From Arthrobacter sp. SO3 (GTDB lineage: Bacteria; Actinomycetota; Actinomycetes; Actinomycetales; Micrococcaceae): a DNA stretch of 64,000 nt. Below are positions 24,717-33,406 of this stretch, in pieces. The notes beneath the pieces were generated by a model. That model was not told the origin of the DNA. It saw only the letters and a program-made list of their open reading frames with translations, and searched no databases. Position 1 is the first letter of the stretch, and the number at the start of each line of letters is the position of its first letter. Both the position numbers and the translations under genes were made by a program. The stretch spans positions 1 through 64,000 of the forward strand of contig NZ_MQTS01000148.1 in assembly GCF_020532825.1 (NCBI RefSeq). Direction: 5' to 3'.

Positions 24717-24899
24717 AACGAACCTCGCTTGGCTGAAGGTGGTGTGGTTGTAGGAGGTTCGGCGGGCCGTTGGCGGAGATGGGGGCCTGCTGGCTTGGTG
24801 GAGAGGCGGCCGAGAGATGTCCAGCTGATGAAACAGGGGTATTCGAATTCCGAGTCGTGCAGAGCCTTGGGCATCCACCGGAACACAGGTGCCCGTTGG
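24717..24899 (+). mobile_element. IS30-type transposase N-terminal remnant
   Basis: This stretch encodes 'RPRDVQLMKQGYSNSESCRA' followed by 'LGIHRNTGARW', matching the N-terminal helix-turn-helix region of actinobacterial IS30-family transposases. The DDE domain is absent, and the frame continues into the unrelated hydrolase downstream. No terminal inverted repeats were located. It directly abuts the MBL fragment, which suggests that an insertion and later deletion produced this scar. The remaining bases up to 25007 show nothing recognisable. Confidence 0.6.
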
Positions 24900-25007
24900 G
24901 CTGAGTGGGTGTATTGGTGTTGGCGGGTTAGGTTCGTCACCGCGCCTCGGCCGCAGTGGAGGATGGGAACGGTTGTCCTGTTCGTGGTTCGCTGTGAAAC
25001 TGTGAGC

Positions 25008-26002
25008 ATGGCGAACTCTGGTGACGTGTCCTGGCAGCTGGATGGCCTCAACATGGAGGGGACCGTTGTCCGGCCCGACGGCGACGGGCCGTTCCCGGCG
25101 GTGGTCCTCGTCGCAGGCAGCGGCCCTACTGACCGGGATTGGTGTTCGCCGCTGCTTCCCGGCACGAACGGTAGCGGGCGGCTCTTCGCGGAGGAGTTCG
25201 CCCGTGCCGGTATCGCATCCCTGCGCTATGACAAGCGGGTGACCGGCCCGCACGCGATGGAGAACGTCCGGAAGCTCATCGGAAAACTCAGCATGCAGTC
25301 GCATCTGGATGAGCTGGTCTCGGCCGTTCAAGTGCTCGCCGGGTTGGACTACATTGACTCCTCCAGGATTGCAGGGCTCGGCAACAGCGAGGGCGCCCTC
25401 CATGTGCTCCATTACGCCACCAGTACCCAGGAAATTCCCTTCGTCGGGATCGTGCTCGCCGCACCCCCGGACGCCCGATACAGGCCGTGCTGCTGTCCCA
25501 ATTGGCGCTTCAGTCCGCCCAGGTCCCCGGTGGAGCCGAGCTGATGCCCAAGGTCGAGGAAGCCGCTGCGCGTTACGCGGCCGGACAGCCGATGAATCCC
25601 GATCCTGGCTTGCCCGACAGCGTGAAGATGGTGCTCGCGAGCTTCGAGGCTCCGGCGAATCTGCCGCTCGCCCGTGAGCTGTGGGTCGAGTCCACCTGCG
25701 ACTCGCTCAGGAAAGTGCAGATCCCCACCCTGGTATTGGTCGGCGGGAGAGACGTGCAGATCGATCTGCACGCCGACGGGGGCCCTCTCCAGGAATCCGC
25801 CGCCGGGATGACGAACGTGACGTTCGCATTCCCGCCCAACGCGAATCACGTGTTCAAGGAAGATACCCGCAGCCCGGCGGAGGTGGCCGCGTCACCAGGG
25901 AACGGATACAACGAACCGGACACACATCTCGACCCCGAAAGCCTGGAAACGATCCTCGCCTGGTTGGGAAGGGTAATGAATTTAAGGGTGTCTCCGGTCT
26001 GA
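25008..26002 (+). pseudogene. Alpha/beta hydrolase split by a -1 frameshift
   Basis: Two frames join into one serine hydrolase. The first part starts at ATG 25008 and carries the oxyanion segment 'VLVAGSGPTDRDW' and the elbow 'GLGNSEGAL'. The second supplies 'TLVLVGGRDVQID' with the acid and 'FPPNANHVFK' with the base. The break is at the C5 run 25464-25468: restoring one C gives 'VLAAPPGRPIQAVLLSQLAL' without a gap. Both halves keep the expected residues, so the lesion is recent or a base-calling error. The predicted intact product is about 331 residues. Confidence 0.8.
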
Positions 26003-26234
26003 CGAGCCCCGTGTGATGCGTCGTGGCAGGGATGCCACCGGGCCGGACACGACATCCTAACGTGGTGAGTCCGAAGTCGCGCCCGCAAGCCGATCCGCTA
26101 TCAGCCGCTAGCACCAGAACGAGTTGCATTCAGTTCGGCTGGCGCCGGCCGGCATCAGGGCATCGGCCAGAAATGTCAGCATTCGAGCGGAGCCTGGCCT
26201 GCGGCGGATACGAAGAGATCCACGGAAGCACCCC

Positions 26235-26460
26235 TCAGTCCACCGGTGCTTCCCGGACGAATCCGTCTGAGTCGGTGAAGGCGCCCGCATCGCTGCCGTT
26301 TGTTGAGCGTCAGCTGGAGAGGTGTCGAACTCGACCTATCTGGTTCCATAACTCTTGGCTACTGCCAGACCGTGGTTGAGATAGAACTTCTTGCTTGCGG
26401 CCACATCCGTGACGCCGAGCTGGAGCACGATCGCATCGATCTGCCGATTGGCCGCCCCGT
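26235..26460 (-). pseudogene. VOC (glyoxalase-like) protein remnant
   Basis: On the minus strand the frame 'LQLGVTDVAASKKFYLNHGL' plus 'AVAKSYGTR' matches the N-terminus of VOC-superfamily proteins. A TAG then replaces a conserved aromatic residue before 'VEF'. After a frame change, 'GAFTDSDGFVREAPVD' and a stop match the C-terminal part. The middle is missing or scrambled. No intact reading frame exists. It fills part of the 519-bp gap between the broken hydrolase and the PfkB kinase; the rest of that gap shows nothing recognisable. Confidence 0.65.
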
Positions 26461-26521
26461 CTTGAACCAAACACCCCCGCTCCGAAACACTGGGGCGCCG
26501 GGCCGCGTTCTCTGGCAGAGT

Positions 26522-27532
26522 ATGAGCATGCTCACAGTTATTGGCGAGGGCCTGGTCGATGTCGTCCAGCGTTCCTCCGGTATCCAGGCCCATGTCGGCG
26601 GAAGCCCCCTTAACGTCGCCGTGGGCCTGGCCCGGCTGGACCACCCGGTGCAGTTCATCGGCCGCTATGGCCGCGACGCCTACGGTGAATCGGTGGCGGC
26701 CCACCTGAAGTCCAGTTCGGTGCTGCTCCCGCTGGGCCCGGACGAGATCCCCACCTCCGTCGCCACCGCCCTGATCGACGACGACGGCGCCGCCAGCTAC
26801 ACCTTCGACCTCGCCTGGCAGCTCCCCGGGCTCGCGGACCGGCTGCCGTTCATGCTGCAGGCAACGACCCTGCTGCACACCGGCTCGATTGCCACGATGC
26901 TGGCGCCCGGGGCCGCCGAGGTGCTCAGCGCCGTCGAGCATGCCCATCCTTTGGCGACCATCAGCTTCGATCCCAACTGCCGGCCCAGCATCATCACCGA
27001 CGTCGATTACGCGCGCGCGCAGGCAGAAAAGTTCGTCACCTTGGCCGACGTGGTCAAGGCCTCGGATGAGGATCTCCAGTGGCTGTACCCCGGCGAGGAT
27101 CCGCTGGATTCGGCCCGGCGCTGGCTTTCGCTCGGCGGCTCGGAAGGCCCCGCCATGGTGGTGGTCACCCGTGGCGCCCAGGGTCCCTGGGGGGTGAATG
27201 CCGCCGGCGAAGCGCATTTCCCGGCGCCGTCCGTGAAAGTGGCGGACACCGTCGGCGCGGGCGATTCCTTCATGGCGGCCCTGCTTTCCGCAATCGTGGA
27301 CCTGGGCCTGGACGGGGCGCAGAACCGCAAGGATCTGCGTGGGCTCTCCGCCGAAAGCCTCCGCGCACTCCTGGCCCATGCCGCCTGGGCCGCCGCGGTC
27401 ACCGTTTCCCGGGCCGGCGCCAACCCGCCCACCCGTGCCGAACTGAACCGGATGGAGCTGGGCGCGCAGGCCCCGCACCCGACGGAAGCCGTGGGCCGCG
27501 ACCCCGAAAGTGCAGAACTCCCCAGCAACTGA
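26522..27532 (+). CDS. PfkB family carbohydrate kinase
   Basis: A 336-residue ribokinase-type sugar kinase, probably a fructokinase-like enzyme. The N-terminal PfkB signature region is 'HVGGSPLNVAVGLARLD' (24-40), and the C-terminal signature 'DTVGAGDSFMAAL' carries the catalytic Asp248. ATP-dependent phosphorylation of a sugar hydroxyl is the family reaction; the sugar is not predictable here. ATG codons at 26522 and 26528 are both possible starts. Sequence upstream in the same frame is open but not protein-like and belongs to the VOC remnant. The PEBP gene follows 9 nt later. Confidence 0.9.
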   Translation: MSMLTVIGEGLVDVVQRSSGIQAHVGGSPLNVAVGLARLDHPVQFIGRYGRDAYGESVAAHLKSSSVLLPLGPDEIPTSVATALIDDDGAASYTFDLAWQLPGLADRLPFMLQATTLLHTGSIATMLAPGAAEVLSAVEHAHPLATISFDPNCRPSIITDVDYARAQAEKFVTLADVVKASDEDLQWLYPGEDPLDSARRWLSLGGSEGPAMVVVTRGAQGPWGVNAAGEAHFPAPSVKVADTVGAGDSFMAALLSAIVDLGLDGAQNRKDLRGLSAESLRALLAHAAWAAAVTVSRAGANPPTRAELNRMELGAQAPHPTEAVGRDPESAELPSN

Positions 27533-27541
27533 AAGGCAGCC

Positions 27542-28054
27542 ATGACACACCACGATGCCCCCTCGTTCCGCGTCAGCAGTGAGTCATTCCAGGACGGGCA
27601 GACCCTGCCGCCGGCCCAGCGCGGCGCCTCGACCGGGGCGGGGGCCAAGGACGAGTCCCCGCAGCTGAGCTGGACCGGGGCCCCGGCCGGAACCCGGGGT
27701 TACGCCGTCACCATGTTCGACCCCGACGCCCCGGGCCGCGGCGGCTTCTGGCACTGGGCCGTGCTCGACCTCCCCGCCGACGCCGCGTCCCTGCCCGCCG
27801 GGGCGGGGTCGCGCCAGACCGGATATCTGCCACCCGGCGCCTTCCAGCTGAAGAACGACGGCGGCGCCACCGGCTACCTGGGGGCGGCTCCGCCCAAGGG
27901 CCACGGCCCGCACCGGTACATCGTCACGGTCCACGCCCTTGACGTCGCGCACTCCGGGCTGGACGCCGGAGCCCACCCGGCGAAGCTGGAGGCCAAGCTC
28001 GCCCCGCACACCCTGGCCACGGCGAGCCTGACCGGCATCTACGAACGCCACTAA
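27542..28054 (+). CDS. YbhB/YbcL family (PEBP/Raf kinase inhibitor-like) protein
   Basis: A 170-residue cytosolic phosphatidylethanolamine-binding-protein fold. The family ligand site is seen in 'ESPQLSWTGAPAGTRGYAV' followed by 'DPDAPGRGGFWHWAVLDLP', and later 'GPHRYIVTVHALD'. The bacterial function is poorly known; anion or phospholipid-headgroup binding is the general property. It is co-directional with the PfkB kinase and begins 9 nt after it, so they are probably co-transcribed. Confidence 0.92.
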   Translation: MTHHDAPSFRVSSESFQDGQTLPPAQRGASTGAGAKDESPQLSWTGAPAGTRGYAVTMFDPDAPGRGGFWHWAVLDLPADAASLPAGAGSRQTGYLPPGAFQLKNDGGATGYLGAAPPKGHGPHRYIVTVHALDVAHSGLDAGAHPAKLEAKLAPHTLATASLTGIYERH

Positions 28055-28121
28055 CTGCGGGCCGTCGCCGGGGGCAGCCGCACCGGAACCCGCCCCGCTG
28101 CCGCCCCAGTAGACTGGCAGT

Positions 28122-28946
28122 ATGCGGCTGGTAGCAAGTGACATTGACGGAACGATCCTCGGCCACGACGGCAAAATCAGTGACCGGACCGTCCGTGCGT
28201 TCCACGCCTGCCGGGACGCCGGGATCGAATTGGTATTCGTCACGGGTCGGCCGCCGCGCTGGCTGCACCCCCTCCAGGAGCAGTTGGGCCACACCGGCAC
28301 CGTCATCTGCTCCAACGGCGCCGTCGTCTGGGACCTGGAGGCGGACCGCATGGTCTCGGCCCGGGCCCTGCAGCTCGACGCCGTCTTCGAGGCCCGCCGC
28401 ATCATCCAGCGGCTGCGCCCGTCCGCACTGTTCGCCGCCGAGACCCTGACCGGCTTCCATCTGGAACCCGGGTTCATCGAGAACGGCTCCAGCAGGTTGC
28501 TCACCGAGTTCACCCCCGCGCCGCTGGACACCACCCTCACTGCGGCCGATTCCGTGGTGAAGTTCCTGGCTGTGGTCCGGGAGGGTTCGGCTGACGAGTT
28601 CCTGGCCGAAGTCACGCCGGCCGTCGCCCACCTCGCCGCGGCAACCCACTCCGCGCCGAACATCGCCCTCCTGGAACTGTCCCTGCCAGGGGTCAACAAG
28701 GCTGTCACGCTCGCCGAATACGCGGCAGGCCTGGGCGTCGACTCCGCCGATGTGGTGGCTTTCGGGGACATGCCCAATGACATCGAGATGCTGCGCTGGG
28801 CCGGCGACGGCTACGCGATGGCCAGCGGACACCCCGAGGCCATCCTCGCCGCCGGGCAGCAGGCGCCGCACTTCGACGACGACGGCGTCGCCCAGGTCCT
28901 CGAGGCCAAGCTCGCAGCCCTGGGTGTCCGGCTGCCCCGCCCCTGA
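28122..28946 (+). CDS. HAD-superfamily phosphatase (Cof/type IIB)
   Basis: A 274-residue Cof-like HAD hydrolase. Motif I is 'ASDIDGTIL' with the nucleophile Asp7 and Asp9; motif II is 'VFVTGRPP'; motifs III/IV are 'NKAVTL' and 'VVAFGDMPNDIEML'. Such enzymes dephosphorylate sugar phosphates or nucleotides. The cap domain lies between motifs II and III, as in type IIB. A second member of the same subfamily is encoded at 50536. It lies 67 nt after the PEBP gene and may share its transcript. Confidence 0.92.
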   Translation: MRLVASDIDGTILGHDGKISDRTVRAFHACRDAGIELVFVTGRPPRWLHPLQEQLGHTGTVICSNGAVVWDLEADRMVSARALQLDAVFEARRIIQRLRPSALFAAETLTGFHLEPGFIENGSSRLLTEFTPAPLDTTLTAADSVVKFLAVVREGSADEFLAEVTPAVAHLAAATHSAPNIALLELSLPGVNKAVTLAEYAAGLGVDSADVVAFGDMPNDIEMLRWAGDGYAMASGHPEAILAAGQQAPHFDDDGVAQVLEAKLAALGVRLPRP

Positions 28947-29123
28947 TCTGGCTGATCCGCCCGCCCCTGATTGACCAGGCGCGCCCACGCCACGGACCCG
29001 CAACACGGCCTGCGGCGGTTCCCGGCGCAGACACCGGACTACCAGCTCACGGTCAACTGGCGTTCACCTTGTCGTCCTACGCTGGAATTTCACGACGGAT
29101 CAGCTGACTGACGGTGGGAAATT

Positions 29124-29372
29124 ATGGCTAAGTACCGCACGCAAAACACGGACGATACCCCCCTGCGCCGGGTGGCGCCGGACGCCCACTGGAAGAGCCT
29201 GCAGCAGGGCGACCGCGTCAGCATCCGGCTGGCGCCCGGCTACGAAACCGAAGGCCAGGTGGACGCCGTCACGGCGGACCACACTGCCGTGTGGGTGCAT
29301 CTCGACGGCGGCCGCGGACGCACCCTTTTGCACTGCAGCGACGGCGTGGAGATCCTCCCGCCCACGAACTGA
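29124..29372 (+). CDS. Small hypothetical protein
   Basis: An 82-residue protein that I do not recognise. Residues 26-78 look like a compact beta domain ('GDRVSIRLAPGYETEGQVDA', then 'HTAVWVHLDGGRGRTLLHC'), reminiscent of SH3- or KOW-like barrels, without a signal peptide or membrane segment. It ends 37 nt before the GDPD gene. It looks like a real gene, with consistent codon use and a sensible start, but the function is unknown. The 177 bases upstream hold no gene. Confidence 0.7.
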   Translation: MAKYRTQNTDDTPLRRVAPDAHWKSLQQGDRVSIRLAPGYETEGQVDAVTADHTAVWVHLDGGRGRTLLHCSDGVEILPPTN

Positions 29373-29409
29373 TCCGGAGCCGCCGGCTCGGCTGGGCTAG
29401 GCTTCAAGA

Positions 29410-30210
29410 GTGAGCACCCCGCACCCCTTCTTCGCCGCCGGTGACGGCCCGGAACGTCCCGTGGCCATGGCCCACCGCGGCTTCTCCCTGGACGGCCTCG
29501 AGAACTCCATGGCGGCGTTCCGCGCCGCCGTCGAACTGGGGTTCCGGCACCTGGAGACCGATGTGCACACCACCGCCGACGGCGTCCTGCTGCTCTTCCA
29601 CGACGAAACCCTGGACCGCGTCACGGATGGCCGCGGCCGGATCTCCGAACTTCCGGCGGAGACCGTGGCACTGGCACGGATCGGCGGCGCGGAGCCCATC
29701 CCGCTGTTCGAGGAACTCGCCACCACCTTCCCGGATGTCCGGATCAACCTCGACGTCAAGGACTGGAACTCGGTGGCGCCCTTGGTCGCTGCGATCGAAC
29801 GCCACGGACTGCACGACCGCGTGCTGATTGCCAGCTTCTCGGACCGCCGGCGGCGTGCCGTGCTGGACCAGCTGAGCCGCCCCGCCGCCAGCTCCGCCGG
29901 AATCGTGTCCAATGCCCTCTTTGTCCTGCTGGGCCCGGTGCTCCCGGCGGCCCTGCTGCGCCTCACCGCAGGACGTGCGCTGCGCGGCGTCCACGCGCTG
30001 CAGGTTCCCGTCAGCTACGGTGCCGTGACCGTGGTGACCCCCGGTTTCCTCCGGCGCGCCCACCGGCACGGCCTGCAGGTGCACGTCTGGACCATCAACG
30101 AACCCACGGAAATGCACCGGCTGCTGGACCTCGGGGTCGATGGAATCGTCACCGACCGCGCGGACCTGCTCAAGGAAGTCCTGCAGGAACGCGGCGGCTG
30201 GAGAGGATGA
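29410..30210 (+). CDS. Glycerophosphodiester phosphodiesterase
   Basis: A 266-residue GDPD-family TIM-barrel enzyme, which hydrolyses glycerophosphodiesters to glycerol 3-phosphate and an alcohol. The catalytic and Ca2+/Mg2+ residues are visible: His22-Arg23 in 'MAHRG', Glu49 and Asp51 in 'HLETDVH', and His64 in 'LLFHDETLDR'. The C-terminal 'VHVWTINEP' and 'GVDGIVTDRADLL' are also typical. It starts at GTG 29410. No signal peptide is present, so it should act on cytosolic glycerophosphodiesters. It converges with the nnrD remnant across a short hairpin. Confidence 0.93.
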   Translation: MSTPHPFFAAGDGPERPVAMAHRGFSLDGLENSMAAFRAAVELGFRHLETDVHTTADGVLLLFHDETLDRVTDGRGRISELPAETVALARIGGAEPIPLFEELATTFPDVRINLDVKDWNSVAPLVAAIERHGLHDRVLIASFSDRRRRAVLDQLSRPAASSAGIVSNALFVLLGPVLPAALLRLTAGRALRGVHALQVPVSYGAVTVVTPGFLRRAHRHGLQVHVWTINEPTEMHRLLDLGVDGIVTDRADLLKEVLQERGGWRG

Positions 30211-30211
30211 C

Positions 30212-30229
30212 ACCCGGCCAGGGCCGGGT
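30212..30229. terminator. Short terminator-like hairpin between convergent genes
   Basis: ACCCGGC (30212-30218) and GCCGGGT (30223-30229) form a perfect 7-bp stem with the loop CAGG in the gap between GDPD and the nnrD remnant. No T-tract follows, so termination is only suggested. Confidence 0.4.
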
Positions 30230-31202
30230 CAGGAACTGAGCTCCATCATCAGGGGCGGCAATTCCTCCGTAAGTTCGCGGGCGAGGTAGCCGAGACTGCC
30301 CAGCCGGCTCGCGAGCCGGTCCCCGGCGGCCGCATGCAGATGGGTTCCCCGGCAGGCGGCCTGCGCGTCCGAGGCTCCCCGCGCCCGCAGCCCGGCAATC
30401 GTCCCGGACAGCACATCTCCGGAACCCGAAGTGCCCAGGCCGCTGTGTCCGGTGGTGATTTCCCACCGCGAAGCTCGGCCCCCGGCGCCGTCAGGGTCCC
30501 TCGCCGCGGAATCCGTGCCGCGGCCTGCCGCTACCGGCCGCGCGATCACACCCTGGCAGCTCACCACCGCGCCGTACATCTCCGCGAGCTCCGGTACGTC
30601 ACGGGTCAGTGTCCGGCGTCGCGCCCCAGCACAATGCCCGCCTCGGTGACATTCGGGGTCCGGATCAGCCGGCCCGCCCAGGGGCCCAGCTCCCCGGTCA
30701 GGTCGGGCAGGCTGCCCAGGGCAAAGGCTTCGAGGATGATGGCCGGCGGTTGATTCCCCGCCGGCACCTTGAGGAGTCCGCGGAGCAACGCAGTGGCCTC
30801 GTCCTTGTCGTCGAGGCCCGGTCCGATCAGGACCGCGTCCGCGGCTTCGACCGCTGAGACGAGGACGGCGGCTGCCGAAGAGCCCTTGACCGTGCCCGAG
30901 GCGGTTTCCGGCAGCCTGAGCACGCCCGCCTCGGGCACCGCGACCGCCAGCTGCACGGCGACGGATTCCGCCACGGCCAGGGTGAGACGGCCGGCGCCGG
31001 AGCGCAGCGCGGCCACCCCGGCGAGCAGCGCGGCGCCCGGCGTCATCCGCGCCCCGCCGATCACCAGCACCGATCCGCGGTCGTCCTTGCCGGAGCCGCC
31101 GCCGGGCAACGGCCAGTCCCGCAGCAGGGTCGGTGTGACGGGCTCCGGGCGGCCGGGCTCCCGCCCGGACCCAGGAGTGGCAGCTTCACCGCGGGTGGAC
31201 AT
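30229..31202 (-). pseudogene. nnrD: ADP/ATP-dependent NAD(P)H-hydrate dehydratase, frameshifted
   Basis: Two frames together make a standalone NAD(P)HX dehydratase, the repair enzyme that restores hydrated NAD(P)H, without the epimerase domain. The first part runs from ATG 31202 through 'GSVLVIGGARMTPGAALLAG' to 'RTPNVTEAGIVLGRDAGH' and hits TGA at 30606. The second resumes as 'DVPELAEMYGAVVSCQGVIA' and contains the catalytic 'GSGDVLSGTIAG'. One missing C near 30608-30611 (CACTG for CACCTG) explains the break. The remaining sequence is well conserved, so the damage is recent or a sequence error. An ATG at 31217 is an alternative start. Confidence 0.8.
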
Positions 31203-31968
31203 TGGTATCCCCGGCATGTTCGGTCACTTGGACCCCTTCGCTTGTCAGGTGGTCTGCCACGTTGTAGCTCTCCAGCTGCCACGGTCCGGTGCCGCCCGGA
31301 CGGACGAACCGGGTCACGGAGGCATTCAGAATCGCGGAGGCGGCGGCAATGTCCAGCAGTTCGCGCTCCGTCAGCCCTTCCAGGATGTAGCGGAACAGCA
31401 GGATGACGGCGTCGTGGCTGACCAGCAGCACGCGCTGGCCGGAATACAGGCGGTCCAGGTCGGCGATCAGGGAGCGCAGCCGCAGCACGACGTCGGCCCA
31501 CGATTCGCCGCCGGGCGGGCGCTAGTAGAACTTGCCCAGCCACCGCCGGCGCTCCGCTTCCTGGGGGAGCCGGGCCTCCACACCGGCGGAGGTGAGCATG
31601 TCCAGGATGCCGAGCTCGCGGTCACGCAATCGTTCATCCAGCACGGGCTGGGTCTTCCAGCCCCCGGTGTTGACGGCCAGTTCCGCGGTCTGCCGGGCCC
31701 GGAGATAGGGCGAGGACCAGACGGCGGCCCGCCGGTCCTCGGCGAACCCGGCGAGGAGGCGGCCCAGAGCCAGCGCCTGCTCGCGCCCGGTCTCGGACAG
31801 TTCGACGTCGGCGTCACGGGCCGGAACATTGATGACGTAGGCTCCGGACCGGTGCGCCAGCGTGGCAGCCACGTTTCCCTGGCTCTCGCCGTGCCGGACG
31901 AGCAGGAGCTCGGTCATGCCGGGCAGGCCGGTCAGGCCCTGGCGCGTCTTTCCGTTTTCATTCACCAT
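31186..31968 (-). pseudogene. Histidine phosphatase (phosphoglycerate mutase family) with in-frame TAG
   Basis: The frame starts at ATG 31968 after AGGGGG and contains the catalytic 'LLVRHGESQGN' with the phosphohistidine and 'SSPYLRARQTAE'. It reaches TAG at 31522-31524, immediately after 'LGKFY'. The same frame continues without further stops through 'RPPGGESWADVVLRLRS' and 'VLLVSHDAVI', which holds the second catalytic His, to 31186. Family members read F-Y-Y-R-P-P-G-G-E-S here, so TAC or TAT became TAG. Termination would remove the second catalytic His. It overlaps the downstream nnrD start. Confidence 0.8.
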
Positions 31969-32081
31969 TGCCCCCTGTGTCCGGGTCGATTCTTTGTGGC
32001 TGCCACGTTACTCCCGACGCCGTGGCCTGTCGCCGTTGTCCCGGCGTCGGGCATGGGTCCCGGGGCTGGCAGGATGGACCC

Positions 32082-33206
32082 ATGCGCATTCTGATCGCCC
32101 CGGACAAGTTCAAAGGCTCCCTGACCGCCGCCGAAGCCGCTTCCGCCATCGCCGAAGGCGCCTTGCGCGTCTATCCCGACGCCGAAGCCATCCAGTTTCC
32201 GGTGGCCGACGGCGGCGAAGGCACCCTCGAGGCGGCCGTGGCCGCCGGCTACGAGGAGCGGCTGAACGCCGTCGTCGGCCCCATCCTGGCCCCCGTCGGC
32301 GCAGCCTGGGCGATCCGGAAGGACGCCTTCGGCGGGGCCACCGCCGTGATCGAAACCGCGCAGGCCTCCGGGCTGGCGCACATGGATCCCACCCCGGCCA
32401 ACGCCCTGCGGGCGCACAGCTACGGCTGCGGCCAGCTGATTGCGGCCGCCCTGGACGCCGGCGCGACGGAGATCGTGCTGGGCCTGGGCGGTTCGGCGAT
32501 GAGCGACGGCGGCAGCGGCGCACTGCGCGCGCTCGGCCTCAAGCCGCTCGACGCCGCGGGCAACGTGGTGCCGCTCGGTGGCGGATCGCTGGCCGAGGTG
32601 GTGCAGCTCGATGTCAGCGGCCTCGACCCCCGGCTGGGCGTCGTGACCTTCCGCATCGCCGTCGACGTGCAGAACCCGCTCGTGGGCAGCGACGGGGCAG
32701 CCCACGTGTTCGGTCCGCAGAAAGGCGCCGATGAGGACGCCGTGGAGCTGCTCGACGCGGGACTGCGCAACTGGGCCTCGGTGCTGCGCCAGGCCACCGG
32801 GCGGGACGTCAACGTTCCCGGGGCCGGGGCCGCCGGCGGCTTCCCGGCGGCGTTCCTGGCCTTCAGCAACGCCGCCCTGGAAGGCGGCTTCGAGCTGGTC
32901 GCCGGTCTCACCGGCCTGGCCGCCAAGCTCGCGCAGGCAGACCTCGTGATCACCGGCGAGGGCTCGCTGGATTCCCAGTCGCTCACCGGCAAGGCGCCGA
33001 TTGCGCTCGCCGATGCGGCCCAGAGCCTTGGAATCCCGGTGATTGTGGTCGCTGGACGGATCCTGGTCAGCCCGGAAGACCTCGCCAAGCACGGCGTGGT
33101 GGCCGCCGCGCAGCTGCTGGACGTGGCCGGAAGCCCGGAGGACGCCGTCGCAAACGCCGCGAAGTACCTCGCCTGGGCCACCAGCCAGGTGCTCGAGGGG
33201 GCCTGA
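32082..33206 (+). CDS. Glycerate kinase (type I, GarK/GlxK family)
   Basis: A 374-residue kinase converting D-glycerate and ATP to phosphoglycerate. The N-terminal signature is 'RILIAPDKFKGSLTAAEAA', with 'VADGGEGTLEA' and 'GLGGSAMSDGGSGALRALG' following, and 'PGAGAAGGFPAAFLAF' in the second half. The ATG at 32082 starts exactly at the family N-terminus; the longer upstream open frame is not protein-like. It is divergent from the histidine phosphatase remnant. No glyoxylate or tartronate genes are nearby, so its pathway context is not visible. Confidence 0.93.
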   Translation: MRILIAPDKFKGSLTAAEAASAIAEGALRVYPDAEAIQFPVADGGEGTLEAAVAAGYEERLNAVVGPILAPVGAAWAIRKDAFGGATAVIETAQASGLAHMDPTPANALRAHSYGCGQLIAAALDAGATEIVLGLGGSAMSDGGSGALRALGLKPLDAAGNVVPLGGGSLAEVVQLDVSGLDPRLGVVTFRIAVDVQNPLVGSDGAAHVFGPQKGADEDAVELLDAGLRNWASVLRQATGRDVNVPGAGAAGGFPAAFLAFSNAALEGGFELVAGLTGLAAKLAQADLVITGEGSLDSQSLTGKAPIALADAAQSLGIPVIVVAGRILVSPEDLAKHGVVAAAQLLDVAGSPEDAVANAAKYLAWATSQVLEGA

Positions 33207-33220
33207 GGGGGCTGGAGCGC

Positions 33221-33405
33221 TCACGCGCCCGTCTCGTAGTGCGGCTCGGCGACCGGTTTGGATTCGGACGATCCCCGCTCGCGCAGCTACACCGAAGCGC
33301 CAACGAGCACGGCGACGGCGAGGAATTCGCTTTGCCAGTTCTGGAAGGACTCGAACCAGAGGCGGCTCGCAGCTCGCTGGGTTTTTGGCTCACGGTGTTC
33401 GTCAT
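33221..33405 (-). pseudogene. DUF6766 family remnant
   Basis: An ATG at 33405 begins 'MTNTVSQKPSELRAAS', but the recognisable part is in another frame: 'LWFESFQNWQSEFLAVAVLV', then a TAG, then 'LRERGSSESKPVAEPHYETG' and a stop at 33221. This is the C-terminal end of DUF6766 membrane proteins, which normally have about 200 residues and several membrane segments. The bulk is deleted, the join is out of frame, and a stop interrupts the rest. Its start lies directly after the DUF6328 gene stop, the usual neighbour of this family. Confidence 0.6.
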
Positions 33406-33406
33406 G

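Noticed and set aside
26300-26521. N-terminal extension of the PfkB kinase
   Set aside because: The frame is open, but the sequence matches no kinase and lies over the oppositely oriented VOC remnant; the family N-terminus begins at 26522-26528.
31522-31524. Reassignment of TAG to a sense codon in this genome
   Set aside because: Clearly intact genes here end at TAG, including SulP (2187), both MFS genes and the S51 peptidase, so TAG is a normal stop codon.
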